Both the position numbers and the translations under genes were made by a program. Of a stretch of 11,032 bases of DNA, positions 1 through 6,665 are shown one piece after another; within the stretch, counting starts at the first letter, position 1, and every line of letters starts with the position of its first letter. The notes under the pieces are model-generated. The model did not search any database and had not been told where the DNA came from. It saw only the letters and a list, made by a program, of their open reading frames with translations. The stretch spans positions 1 to 11,032 of the forward strand of contig JAQGMD010000311.1 in assembly GCA_028292565.1 (NCBI GenBank). Reading direction: 5' to 3'. This DNA comes from Burkholderia sp. (GTDB lineage Bacteria > Pseudomonadota > Gammaproteobacteria > Burkholderiales > Burkholderiaceae).

Positions 1-265
1 CCGGGGCTGGACGCGTTGCCGACTGTGGACTTCGCTGTGGCTGTGACTTTGGCGTCGGCGCAGGCGGTGCGGCGCGGGTCTCCAACGGCTGCCGGTTCAG
101 TTCGACCACCAGCGGCAGGCTACGCGCGCTACCGCTCGACTCGGACGGTTTTCGTAGCGGGGCCTCGGACCACAGCAGCAGGAGAAAAAGATGCAGCAGC
201 AGTGAAATACCGATACCGGCGGCGGTGCGGAGTTGATCTGTCTTGACGAAAGGGAAAGGCTTCAT
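1..265 (-). CDS. Membrane-anchored proline-rich TonB-like protein, 5' part (runs off the left edge)
   Basis: The reading frame opens at an ATG (263-265) and stays open to the window start, giving the first 88 residues. After MKPFPFVKTDQLRTAAGIG comes a hydrophobic stretch (about residues 17-32, ISLLLHLFLLLLW), which fits an uncleaved signal anchor or inner-membrane segment. The next part is rich in Pro, Ser, Arg and Gln (APPAPTPKSQPQRSP). A short cytoplasmic N-terminus, one membrane span and a proline-rich periplasmic linker is the layout of TonB-like energy transducers. It is also seen at the N-terminus of some DUF3108-type envelope proteins. The C-terminal domain that would decide between them lies outside the window. 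There is no strong Shine-Dalgarno sequence before the ATG, and no other in-frame ATG upstream, so the start is probable but not certain. Family assignment is inference. Confidence 0.6.
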   Translation of the reverse strand, partial: MKPFPFVKTDQLRTAAGIGISLLLHLFLLLLWSEAPLRKPSESSGSARSLPLVVELNRQPLETRAAPPAPTPKSQPQRSPQSATRPAP

Positions 266-362
266 AGGCAAGTGACGAGGCGTCCCGCCATTGCGGCACA
301 ACGTGAGTCAGGCAGTCATTGTCGCAGCATTTTCGCGATTCATCAGCGCCCTGCCTCGGACA

Positions 363-593
363 TCATGTGGCACCCGGCCGCCCTTGCCTTCCATCTCGGG
401 TAACACCATTGGCATGCCATAGGGATTCAAGTTCAAAGGGCTGGGCCGCCACGCTTCGTTCCCTGGCGTTGCAGGCGCGGCAAAGCGATTGCAGGCGGCC
501 CTTGCAGGTAATAAAGAATTCTGTATCAGCCAGCCATAATTCGCCGCAGCGGCGGCACGGCTGCTCGGGGCCAAGCTCTGTAGTCAGCGTCAT
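363..593 (-). CDS. Small cysteine-rich protein, probable zinc ribbon
   Basis: This is a 76-residue protein of unknown function. Its N-terminal half has two CxxC knuckles, CRRC at residues 13-16 and CRAC at 38-41, with a further Cys at 30 in FFITCKGRLQSL. The segment GELWLADTEFF followed by a basic/Leu stretch and the second CxxC resembles small zinc-binding proteins often found on phages, plasmids and genomic islands of proteobacteria. Zinc binding is inferred from cysteine spacing, and no enzymatic site is visible. The C-terminal half is basic and low in complexity. A purine-rich GGAAGG lies upstream but about 13 nt from the ATG, so initiation may be weak. An overlapping antisense frame of similar length exists, but the ordered cysteines make this the believable one. 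It lies in tandem with the PAS gene and the membrane-protein gene on the same strand. Confidence 0.5.
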   Translation of the reverse strand: MTLTTELGPEQPCRRCGELWLADTEFFITCKGRLQSLCRACNARERSVAAQPFELESLWHANGVTRDGRQGRPGAT

Positions 594-961
594 TGCATTA
601 CTTAAGCCTTCCGCTTTCCGGCAAGCAGTGTCGGCATGGGTTCAGACTGTCCGGATTGGTTCCAGATCTTAGGGACCGAATGTATCGGGAATGTTTCGTC
701 CGGCAGAAAAATTGAGGATAGCCCCCGGCCGGCACGGACACGGCCGATGACATGGCCCGCTGCTGCTGCAGGCCACCGTATTGGTTTTGACAGCCGCGTG
801 ACCAGGATTTGCGGCGTCTATTCATCGGAAAGTCGACGAAGGCGGAATTTCCGCACCCAGCAGTGCGTCGCTGCGATGCTGGAATGACGATAGTTACCTG
901 GTCTTTCCGATGGCGTCTTTTTCGGGACCGCGAATCCTGGGCTGGCAGTGTCCAGTTGCGC
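594..961. other. Intergenic stretch without a recognised gene
   Basis: This is about 370 bp between the 3' end of the PAS gene and the start of the small zinc-ribbon gene, both on the minus strand. Several open frames cross it on both strands, but their translations are Arg/Ser/Pro-rich, show no known motif, and one of them overlaps the PAS gene out of frame. I see no tRNA-like fold and no strong terminator downstream of the PAS gene. Confidence 0.4.
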
Positions 962-1405
962 TCAGGCCGCCGGCTTGGCTGCGGCAGCGGCCTGCTGCCG
1001 CGCTGCACGATCTGCAAGAAAACGCTCGGTCGCATCTCGCGCGACCGCGATCGAGCCTATCATTTCGCCGGTCTGGCTTTTCACCATCGCAAAGCTCATT
1101 TCCACATATAACTGCTCGCCATTTTTTTTCAGTCCGCGCGTCATGCGTGCGCCGGGCGCCGACAGGATATCGCCATGTTCTATCGCCTTGTTGAAACCGG
1201 CCCAATGTGCCGCTCTTAATTTTTCGGGGATGATAATGTCGACGCTTTGACCAACAGCTTCTTCGGATGTAAATCCGAATACTGCTTCGGCGCCGCTGTT
1301 CCAGACTTGGATAACACCTTTCAAGTCAGCGTAAATGACTGCTTCCTGCATCGCGGCGAGAATGGCGGATGCGACATCGCCCGTATTGGAAGTTGCCTGG
1401 TTCAT
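962..1405 (-). CDS. Stand-alone PAS-domain sensor protein
   Basis: This 147-residue protein is almost entirely one PAS fold (about residues 13-128). Hallmarks are the N-cap AILAAMQEAVIYADLKG, the core VIQVWNSGAEAVFGFTSEEAVGQ, the IIPEKLRAAHWAGF helix, GLKKNGEQLYVEMS, and the terminal GSIAVARDATER, a typical PAS-end/PAC signature. No kinase, GGDEF, methyl-accepting or DNA-binding output domain follows. The tail is only an Ala-rich helix (ARQQAAAAAKPAA). It should be a soluble cytoplasmic sensor acting on a separate partner. H67 and R87 fall where the heme-binding His and the nearby Arg sit in FixL-type PAS domains, so heme binding is possible. Many non-heme PAS domains also keep this His. The start is well supported: AAGGAG lies 5 nt before the ATG. 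No partner gene is adjacent. Confidence 0.88.
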   Translation of the reverse strand: MNQATSNTGDVASAILAAMQEAVIYADLKGVIQVWNSGAEAVFGFTSEEAVGQSVDIIIPEKLRAAHWAGFNKAIEHGDILSAPGARMTRGLKKNGEQLYVEMSFAMVKSQTGEMIGSIAVARDATERFLADRAARQQAAAAAKPAA

Positions 1406-2253
1406 CTAGTCTCCTTGTCTGCTGCTTGTTGCACGATTTTTATTGGTCAGCCGTCGTCTTTTCGGTTTGCTGCTGCGGGTTCACGTTATCGCCTGCACCT
1501 CGCCCATGTGTCGCATTTGCGCCGCCGCGCTCAGTGTTGTCTGCGGGCGGGTTCAATATGCGTTTACTCCCCACCCATCTGCGATGTTTACTACAACAGT
1601 GCAGCCTGTCACGATGGCCTGATACTCTGGCCCTATGCTGCAATTATCGTCCTATACCCTTACACCGGCGCAACCGCCTTCCTTGCAGATGAAGATGTAT
1701 TGGCAAATCATGTTATAGCTCGTCGAGACAGATTGGCAATAGGCATGGTTGCGAATAATGAAAAGCGTATTCGAAACTGGCGCTTAACCCTTGTCGTTTT
1801 TTGCTCTACTGAAATGTGCGTGAAACATGCTGTGGGGCTTGGCTGGAGGAAGGTGCTTGCCTCATTGAAGGGGCTTGGCGGAGGTCAGAATGAACTCGCG
1901 GAGAGCTACTGGCTAGCCGAGGGCAAATGACGATCTAGTTGAGCAAAGTTGCAGTAACAGTCATGGATTGAAAAGCCTTCATCGAGCGGTCAGCCACTGA
2001 CAAACCAAGTTATCAATGTATGCATTTTATTGATCCACTGGTTACTGGTGCAGACCGACAAACCAGTTTTTTCACAATTTTCCCTTTTAATTCAGTACGT
2101 TAAAAGCGTCTCGAAAACGCTGCAACCCTCCCATTTTGTGATCCTGATTGAGCATATTTAGCATTTTCTGGTTCGGACCAGTTTTCATGCCACCCTGTGG
2201 CGTAGTTGCCAGCTAAGAAATCCGGCAATCCCTTGAAGGAAATTGAATAGACT

Positions 2254-2272
2254 AATTTTCACGGTGAAAATT
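2254..2272. promoter_or_regulatory. Putative parS site, copy 1
   Basis: This is a perfect 19-bp odd palindrome, AATTTTCACGGTGAAAATT, centred on the G at 2263. Its 15-bp core TTTTCACGGTGAAAA occurs exactly once more in the window, immediately downstream of parB. The TTTCAC/GTGAAA half-sites resemble the general look of ParB-binding palindromes such as the chromosomal parS consensus TGTTTCACGTGAAACA, but with an extra central base. The assignment rests on identity with the par-adjacent copy. Confidence 0.55.
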
Positions 2273-2614
2273 CTTAACGATTACCTCTGAATAAGGGTCT
2301 ACTGGGTAACGCTTGATATCTCGAAGAACGCCCGGTTAGACAGGATATGTGTGTTGTCTGAAATACCGATCGCTGGATACATTGAAACCTTTCATGCACG
2401 CTGCTACTGGCGCGCCACAGAAACATTAACCATCCAGCATACGGTCACCCATGTATTTGATCGCATGCCCAAGGCTTACCAATATAATTTGCTGTTGCAC
2501 CGATATTGATGCATTCGGCTGTACCTGCGATTAAACGACTCGATTAACCTGGCCAGATATTCACCTGCATGCCATATCCGGGACGCCTGGCCATCAACCG
2601 TTGAAATTAGTTAA

Positions 2615-2808
2615 GGTGAGACTAAGCGGGGATTGAGACTTAAGCTGGCCAAGCTATCACTGCTGCGGCTGTATCTATTTCGGTTTAGGTCCCTTGTACC
2701 GTATTCCATGCTTGATTTGCGGGAAACTTCTACTAAAAGCGTGCAAGGTGAGAGTGAGCAGGGATCGCTCGCCGTGCAGGATAACATTGAGGTGAGCCTT
2801 AACGGGAA
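2615..2808 (+). repeat. Distal cluster of three origin iterons
   Basis: Three 18-bp copies match the iteron family found upstream of repA: GGTGAGACTAAGCGGGGA (2615-2632), GGTGAGAGTGAGCAGGGA (2747-2764) and GGTGAGCCTTAACGGGAA (2791-2808). All are on the plus strand, as are most iterons in the main array. Start-to-start distances are 132 and 44 bp, exact multiples of the 22-bp period seen in the main array, so they would lie on one face of the helix. A degenerate copy (tgagacttaagctggcc) sits at about 2634-2650. They lie more than 3 kb from the main array, beyond parAB. Confidence 0.75.
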
Positions 2809-3243
2809 ACGGTGCCCTTCGCTTAGCTGCAGTTCCAGTACGCCTATTTTGCCCTGCGCTCAGGAGAGCAATGGCGCCAAGATCGAGTCGGAGTTAGCAA
2901 GAAGGTTTTTAATCTGTAGTAAGCCGTTGGGCCTGCAAGACGATGACTTCTACGGCATGTAGTCACTTGCTTTTGCTAGTGCTGACTTACATGGTTCCAC
3001 GCGTAGCGAGCGTTCACTGGCACCATATTGATAAAGCGGATTTGGTATGCGGGTTTAGACAGTTAACAATCCTTGCCTTGCTCGCCACTTGTTGCAGGCG
3101 TAAAGACGTGGCCTGCATCGCCGGGCGCGAATTAGATAATGTCTCTATAGAAGATTCCTGGTGTCGCACAGCTTGGAATACGGGTTTGCGTGCGGCCGCT
3201 TCTTGCTACGGCGCGCTACCAGTTAAATTCAAGGCTGGTAGCT

Positions 3244-3278
3244 ATGGTTAACCATCGCTATTGATGGGTTTTAAACCC
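3244..3278. repeat. Two adjacent short perfect palindromes
   Basis: ATGGTTAACCAT (3244-3255) is a perfect 12-bp palindrome. Ten bases later comes GGGTTTTAAACCC (3266-3278), a perfect 13-bp odd palindrome. They could be protein-binding sites or hairpins. There is no T-tract to call a terminator, and no function can be assigned from sequence. Confidence 0.35.
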
Positions 3279-3379
3279 TTGCTTCCCTTGGGCATAGTTA
3301 GCCTAATCAGCCAGGATTGGTGTGACTGTCCATGTGTTTCGAGCTCGGTGCGTGTCAGGGTTTCCCGGTCATGCGTTTC

Positions 3380-3392
3380 GCTCCTAAGGAGC
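3380..3392. repeat. Short perfect palindrome GCTCCTAAGGAGC
   Basis: A 13-bp odd palindrome (arms GCTCCT and AGGAGC) overlaps a second small inverted repeat, GGAG-CTTT-CTCC (3388-3399). It lies in the gene-free region between the distal iterons and parB. Its role is unknown. Confidence 0.3.
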
Positions 3393-3815
3393 TTTCTCCA
3401 GGAAAAGGGGAGGCGCCGTTAAAGATCCAGGCGCAAACCAGGTCCTATCGGTGGGGTGACACTTAGGCGCTAAAACTAAATTTTTTGGAGGTCCGGCTGC
3501 CCGTTGCCCAATTAGCTTAGGCTGTGACGCTAGCTGAACATACGGGAGTGCCGAAGCTACATTGTTTGGCCTATCCCTCGGTTGAAGGCGAAATTTTTCT
3601 CGGCTGGTACCAAGAGCTTTGCTGTTACTCAGCCAGGAGCTGGTTCTCCTTGCGACTTGATATTGCTTAGTCCAACCATGTGACCTATCGCTGAGCAAAA
3701 TTGGTGACCGAGAACGCGACCATTCCTCGAACCATGCATCGCATAGCCGATGTGCCTAAGCGCTTTCTTCGTGGATAATCGCTTTCACCAATAAATCAAC
3801 AGGTGCAAATCACCG

Positions 3816-3834
3816 ATTTTTCACGGTGAAAAAT
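3816..3834. promoter_or_regulatory. Putative parS site, copy 2, just downstream of parB
   Basis: This is a perfect 19-bp odd palindrome, ATTTTTCACGGTGAAAAAT, centred on the G at 3825 and sharing the 15-bp core TTTTCACGGTGAAAA with the copy at 2254-2272. It lies 9 bp beyond the parB stop, the classic parA-parB-parS order of type Ia systems such as P1. A second inverted pair overlaps it: TCACCG at 3810-3815 and CGGTGA at 3824-3829. A terminator is the alternative reading, but the stem is AT-rich and an identical core elsewhere argues for a protein-binding site. Confidence 0.65.
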
Positions 3835-3843
3835 TATCAGCTT

Positions 3844-4788
3844 CTAAGTCGCGTTTTTCAGCAACTCGCCTAGCTTCGCAACTAGGTCATCCGGACTGAA
3901 TCCGTTCCGGCAGTTAATGATAACCCGACTGCCATCCGCAACCACATCGCCAATATGTCGCCCGTTATAGGTCAAGGCAACGGTCTCCTTGGACGATTTA
4001 CTGAATTTATTCACTTCGGCAGTCGCCCAATTCACCGCTCCCTGCTCCGATGCGCCATCTTGACTAATCTTCTTTAACGCTTGTAATACAATGCGGCCGT
4101 GGCCCTTTTTTGCCAATGCTGCCAATATCGCGGCGTTTTTGGCGCCGATCAGGTTTGGCTTTGCATCCAACATTGTTAATGCCTCGTCCGGAAGGTCGAA
4201 GAAAGCAAGGCAACGGCTCACTGTCGCGTCCGATACACCAATGCGCCGGGCAAGGGTGCCTTGCGTAACCGGCTTCCCAGTTTCTGTCTGCATGGTCAGG
4301 GCACGCTTATAGGCTTTACCGCGCTCATAATCGCATAAGGATCGTTTCGCATCGTTATCTGCCAAGGCCCCGATGGCAGCATCGGTCCCAGAAATGTCAG
4401 ATAAAACGAAGCTTGAAATGCGTTCCCTTCCCAGTATCTGATGGGCGCGCAATCTTCTTTCCCCGCCAATCAATTCATACCGACCGTTTTCTACAGGCCT
4501 GACCGTAATAGGGGAGATCAGTCCCGACTCTTCAATGGAGTTCGCCAGTGAGTCGATTGCCTCGGGGTCAAATATAAGTCGTGGCTGATAGGGGCTTTTG
4601 TCGATCAAGTCTATTGCGATTTGATGGACACCTACTTCCGTCTCCTTGGCAATGAGCGGCTTCGCTTCGCCAGGGTCTACTTCCTCTGATTCGGTCGTTA
4701 GCCTGGTTCCTGGCTTACTCGTCGCGTCTTGCTCATCAAAAGTCTTCAGCGATGCCAACGGCATTCTTGGCGCGAGGCGTTGTTTCAT
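3844..4788 (-). CDS. parB: ParB partition protein (centromere-binding CTPase)
   Basis: This 314-residue protein should bind parS, spread or clamp on the DNA and stimulate the ParA ATPase during replicon segregation. After a charged N-terminus (about residues 1-50, where ParA usually contacts), the ParB/sulfiredoxin-like domain starts at DLIDKSPYQPR. It contains LANSIEESGLISPITVRP and the CTP-binding signature GGERRLRAH (108-116). The segment ALADNDAKRSLCDYERG links to a helix-turn-helix (about 175-195, TQGTLARRIGVSDATVSRCL) for parS recognition. The C-terminal part (about 255-312) is presumably the dimerisation domain. The ATG overlaps the parA stop by 4 nt (ATGA), which implies translational coupling. 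The likely parS lies 9 bp beyond the stop. The length is normal for plasmid and chromid ParB proteins, and all expected motifs are intact. Confidence 0.94.
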   Translation of the reverse strand: MKQRLAPRMPLASLKTFDEQDATSKPGTRLTTESEEVDPGEAKPLIAKETEVGVHQIAIDLIDKSPYQPRLIFDPEAIDSLANSIEESGLISPITVRPVENGRYELIGGERRLRAHQILGRERISSFVLSDISGTDAAIGALADNDAKRSLCDYERGKAYKRALTMQTETGKPVTQGTLARRIGVSDATVSRCLAFFDLPDEALTMLDAKPNLIGAKNAAILAALAKKGHGRIVLQALKKISQDGASEQGAVNWATAEVNKFSKSSKETVALTYNGRHIGDVVADGSRVIINCRNGFSPDDLVAKLGELLKNAT

Positions 4789-5939
4789 ATTGCCGCCTCT
4801 GCTTTGCTTGCCTTGGTCTTCTTCTGCTGTTTCGCAATAAGCGAAAGCAAAAATTCCGTGAACAGCCGATATTCGCCTACTGGAGCGGCGGTAGGTGCTT
4901 GCAAGGTAAGCGGTAAATAATTTTCCTGGGTTTTAGGAAAAAGCTCACTCGACGAAATGACGGTCGGAGAAAGATTGCTTTTATAGGCTTGTAACTGGTG
5001 CTGCATGCGGGACACCCTGGTAATATTCGTCGAATAATGGGTTGGCAAGATGACAAGCTGCGGCCTGACTTCGGGCGAACGCTCGGACAATCCGTTGATC
5101 TCTGAAACCAGCCTGGAGAGGCCCTTCACCGCAAATGAATCCATTCGAATCGGTGCTATCACCAGGTCCGAAGCTGCGATCGCATTCGTCGACGAAAATG
5201 AAATGGATGGAGGACAGTCGAATATGACGAAGTCATAGTCTGAAATGGCCAAGCCGGGAATATTTCCTGCGGCAGCATCCTTGAAAAGGTTTCGAAAGAC
5301 AAGCTCACGATTTCCTTTTGCATAGGTAAAAGCTTGTTCGAGGTCACCCAGGAAAGTATCGGACGGAATAAGCGCTGGACCGTTTTCACCGAACGGGTAT
5401 TTAATCACGGAAGATATGTCCAGCATGCGCGTGCCACGGCCGCTCTTGCTTTCCATATACTGCCCGCAAATGGTGGAAAACGTTCCGCTCACGATGGCAT
5501 CGTCATTGAGATCGTTCTGCGCCGCTTCATCGATTGTCAGGTCGCTCTCATAGCCCATCAGCTGGGTCAGATTGGATTGAACGTCCAGATCTATCATCAA
5601 TACCCGGTAGCCAAGCAGTGAAAGCTGTATCCCCAATTCCCCTGCGGTCGTGGACTTTCCCACCCCACCTTTAATCAGGTCTACGGCAATCACGACCGGT
5701 TCAGGAGAAACACGTTTTACCAGTTCCTGGTCGCGGCGCCATCGGGCGAGCGCGAACACGTCGGCTATGCTGAATAACCGGACTGCCGGAGATGCGGGAT
5801 TTTTCTTGTTTGCACGCTGGATCTCCATTGCGCTGTCTCGCAAATGATTGCGCAGCGTGTTCTCGGAAATGTTCAGAAGTGCCGCGGCTGCTTTCAGCCG
5901 ATAAACGACATCTTCCACTATCGCGAATGTGGATCGCAT
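4785..5939 (-). CDS. parA: ParA partition ATPase with N-terminal helix-turn-helix (type Ia)
   Basis: This 384-residue Walker-type ATPase moves the ParB-parS complex over the nucleoid and, being type Ia, should also repress its own operon. The first 80 or so residues hold a DNA-binding region (helix-turn-helix around 14-35, AAAALLNISENTLRNHL, then a MerR/ParA-like LFSIADVFALARWRRD segment). The deviant Walker A motif KGGVGKST is at 90-97 with the signature Lys. The A' motif is DLDVQSN (117-123); the usual Pro of DxDPQ is replaced by Val. Walker B is FVIFDCPPS (237-245). The start is supported by GGGAG 6 nt before the ATG and by a sigma-70-like promoter about 60 bp upstream. It overlaps parB by 4 nt. 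The tail is Lys/Ala-rich. Confidence 0.95.
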   Translation of the reverse strand: MRSTFAIVEDVVYRLKAAAALLNISENTLRNHLRDSAMEIQRANKKNPASPAVRLFSIADVFALARWRRDQELVKRVSPEPVVIAVDLIKGGVGKSTTAGELGIQLSLLGYRVLMIDLDVQSNLTQLMGYESDLTIDEAAQNDLNDDAIVSGTFSTICGQYMESKSGRGTRMLDISSVIKYPFGENGPALIPSDTFLGDLEQAFTYAKGNRELVFRNLFKDAAAGNIPGLAISDYDFVIFDCPPSISFSSTNAIAASDLVIAPIRMDSFAVKGLSRLVSEINGLSERSPEVRPQLVILPTHYSTNITRVSRMQHQLQAYKSNLSPTVISSSELFPKTQENYLPLTLQAPTAAPVGEYRLFTEFLLSLIAKQQKKTKASKAEAAI

Positions 5940-5975
5940 GCTTTTCTCCCAAGGATAGCGGGTAAATCAAGCGCC

Positions 5976-6004
5976 ATTCTGGGATCGACGCGCATACATG
6001 TCAA
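5976..6004 (-). promoter_or_regulatory. Predicted sigma-70-type promoter of parAB
   Basis: On the minus strand a perfect -35 TTGACA (5999-6004) is followed after 17 bp by CAGAAT (5976-5981), a four-of-six match to TATAAT. It lies directly upstream of the parA ribosome binding site and ATG. The spacing is ideal and no better candidate is seen. Confidence 0.55.
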
Positions 6005-6009
6005 TTGGT

Positions 6010-6050
6010 TTGGTAGGTTAAAAATCGTTATTCGTAAAATTTCCTACCAA
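6010..6050. promoter_or_regulatory. Inverted repeat upstream of the parAB promoter, possible ParA operator
   Basis: TTGGTAGG (6010-6017) and its exact reverse complement CCTACCAA (6043-6050) flank a 25-bp AT-rich spacer, immediately upstream of the predicted -35 box. Type Ia ParA proteins with a helix-turn-helix autorepress by binding inverted repeats at their promoter, so this is a plausible operator. The match to a specific ParA site is inference. Confidence 0.4.
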
Positions 6051-6122
6051 TCAGGACAAATGACGGGTAGTAAATGCCAGTTCAGCAGAGTGAAGTTTTT
6101 CAAAGGTGAGGCCGGACAGGGA

Positions 6123-6173
6123 CTAAAACGGCGTCCGTGCCTTGTTTTAGCCATTTGCCGGGCCCTGTAGGGC
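6123..6173. repeat. Stem-loop-forming segment between iterons 1 and 2
   Basis: CTAAAAC (6123-6129) pairs with GTTTTAG (6144-6150). Slightly downstream, GCCCT-GT-AGGGC (6162-6173) forms a short perfect stem. They lie just after the first iteron. They could be part of a leader RNA or a binding site. There is no clear T-tract. Confidence 0.3.
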
Positions 6174-6507
6174 TGCCAGACGCGGGGACGGGCGATCCGA
6201 CAGGATTTTGGAAGAAATCTGGATATTTGATGCTGTAAGCAGGGCCTGAGCACTGCAGAGGTGAGCTTTTACGGGAATAACTGATTGCTGCCAGGCCCGC
6301 CACTGAGAGGTGAGCTTCTACAGGCAATGAAAAATGCCCGCCAGACTACCAATTACTTCGTCTGGCGTGGGCAGCCGTCCAATTTGCCAGTGCGCGAATC
6401 GCCATGTACCGAAATGGCCAGCAATAGGATGGCAGGCGTGTCTTACCGGACTGTTGAGCACGCCCATGGTGAGCTTATACAGGGACTTCGTTGCGCAAAC
6501 GTTGGAA

Positions 6508-6562
6508 ATGGTGAGTCGCTACAGGGACCACCAGTTTTATGGTCCCTGTAGCGACTCACCAT
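6508..6562. repeat. Perfect 23-bp inverted repeat made of two head-to-head iterons
   Basis: The arms at 6508-6530 and 6540-6562 are exact reverse complements around a 9-bp spacer (CCAGTTTTA). Each arm holds a full iteron, GGTGAGTCGCTACAGGGA, plus flanking AT and CCA. The same iteron sequence recurs as the last direct copy (7139-7156). In Rep_3 plasmids inverted iterons often serve as a RepA operator. Here the repA start is about 0.7 kb away, so a replication role or a hairpin is equally possible. Confidence 0.85.
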
Positions 6563-6613
6563 AGTACTTATACAGCCCTCTAAACCTGATAATCCGCATT
6601 GCCCATAAGCAAT

Positions 6614-6665
6614 GGTGAGCTTTTGCAGGGAAGCAGAGGTTCGCTGATCCCTGTACGGTCTCACC
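6614..6665. repeat. Second head-to-head iteron pair
   Basis: GGTGAGCTTTTGCAGGGA (6614-6631, plus) faces the minus-strand copy GGTGAGACCGTACAGGGA (6648-6665). The 16-bp gap between them is almost the same as the 15-bp gap in the perfect pair at 6510/6543. The matching geometry suggests a dimer- or multimer-binding arrangement rather than chance. Confidence 0.7.

Larger units (their letters stand above)
1406..3843. other. Long region with no convincing gene, carrying palindromes, parS-like sites and distal iterons
   Basis: About 2.4 kb separate the PAS gene from the 3' end of parB. It is more AT-rich than its surroundings in parts (for example around 1970-2300). Open frames of 100 to 230 codons exist, but they have no recognisable domain, no good ribosome binding site, and some run antisense to the PAS gene or through the iteron copies. 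Recognisable content is: the parS-like palindromes at 2254-2272 and 3816-3834; three iterons between 2615 and 2808; ACTGGT/ACCAGT-type short repeats between 1996 and 2181; and small perfect palindromes at 3244-3255, 3266-3278 and 3380-3392. The stretch most likely acts as a centromere or origin-accessory region, or is decayed coding sequence. Confidence 0.5.

Noticed and set aside
598..1035. 145-codon minus-strand frame
   Set aside because: It overlaps the PAS gene in another frame and is Arg/Ser-rich, typical of a shadow in GC-rich DNA.
1247..1930. 227-codon open frame on the plus strand
   Set aside because: It begins antisense inside the well-supported PAS gene, has no Shine-Dalgarno and no recognisable motif.
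2633..2962. 109-codon frame starting with TTG
   Set aside because: It runs through two distal iterons and starts on a TTG without a ribosome site, and the translation matches nothing I know.
2943..3251. 102-codon frame, partly hydrophobic
   Set aside because: No ribosome binding site, odd composition and no motif. It could be decayed coding sequence but cannot be supported.
3384..3698. 104-codon minus-strand frame downstream of parB
   Set aside because: No start signal and a low-complexity translation. Its end overlaps a small palindrome.
3770..3778. DnaA-box-like CGTGGATAA
   Set aside because: One mismatch to TGTGGATAA, a single copy, and far from the iteron array. It is too weak to call an origin element alone.
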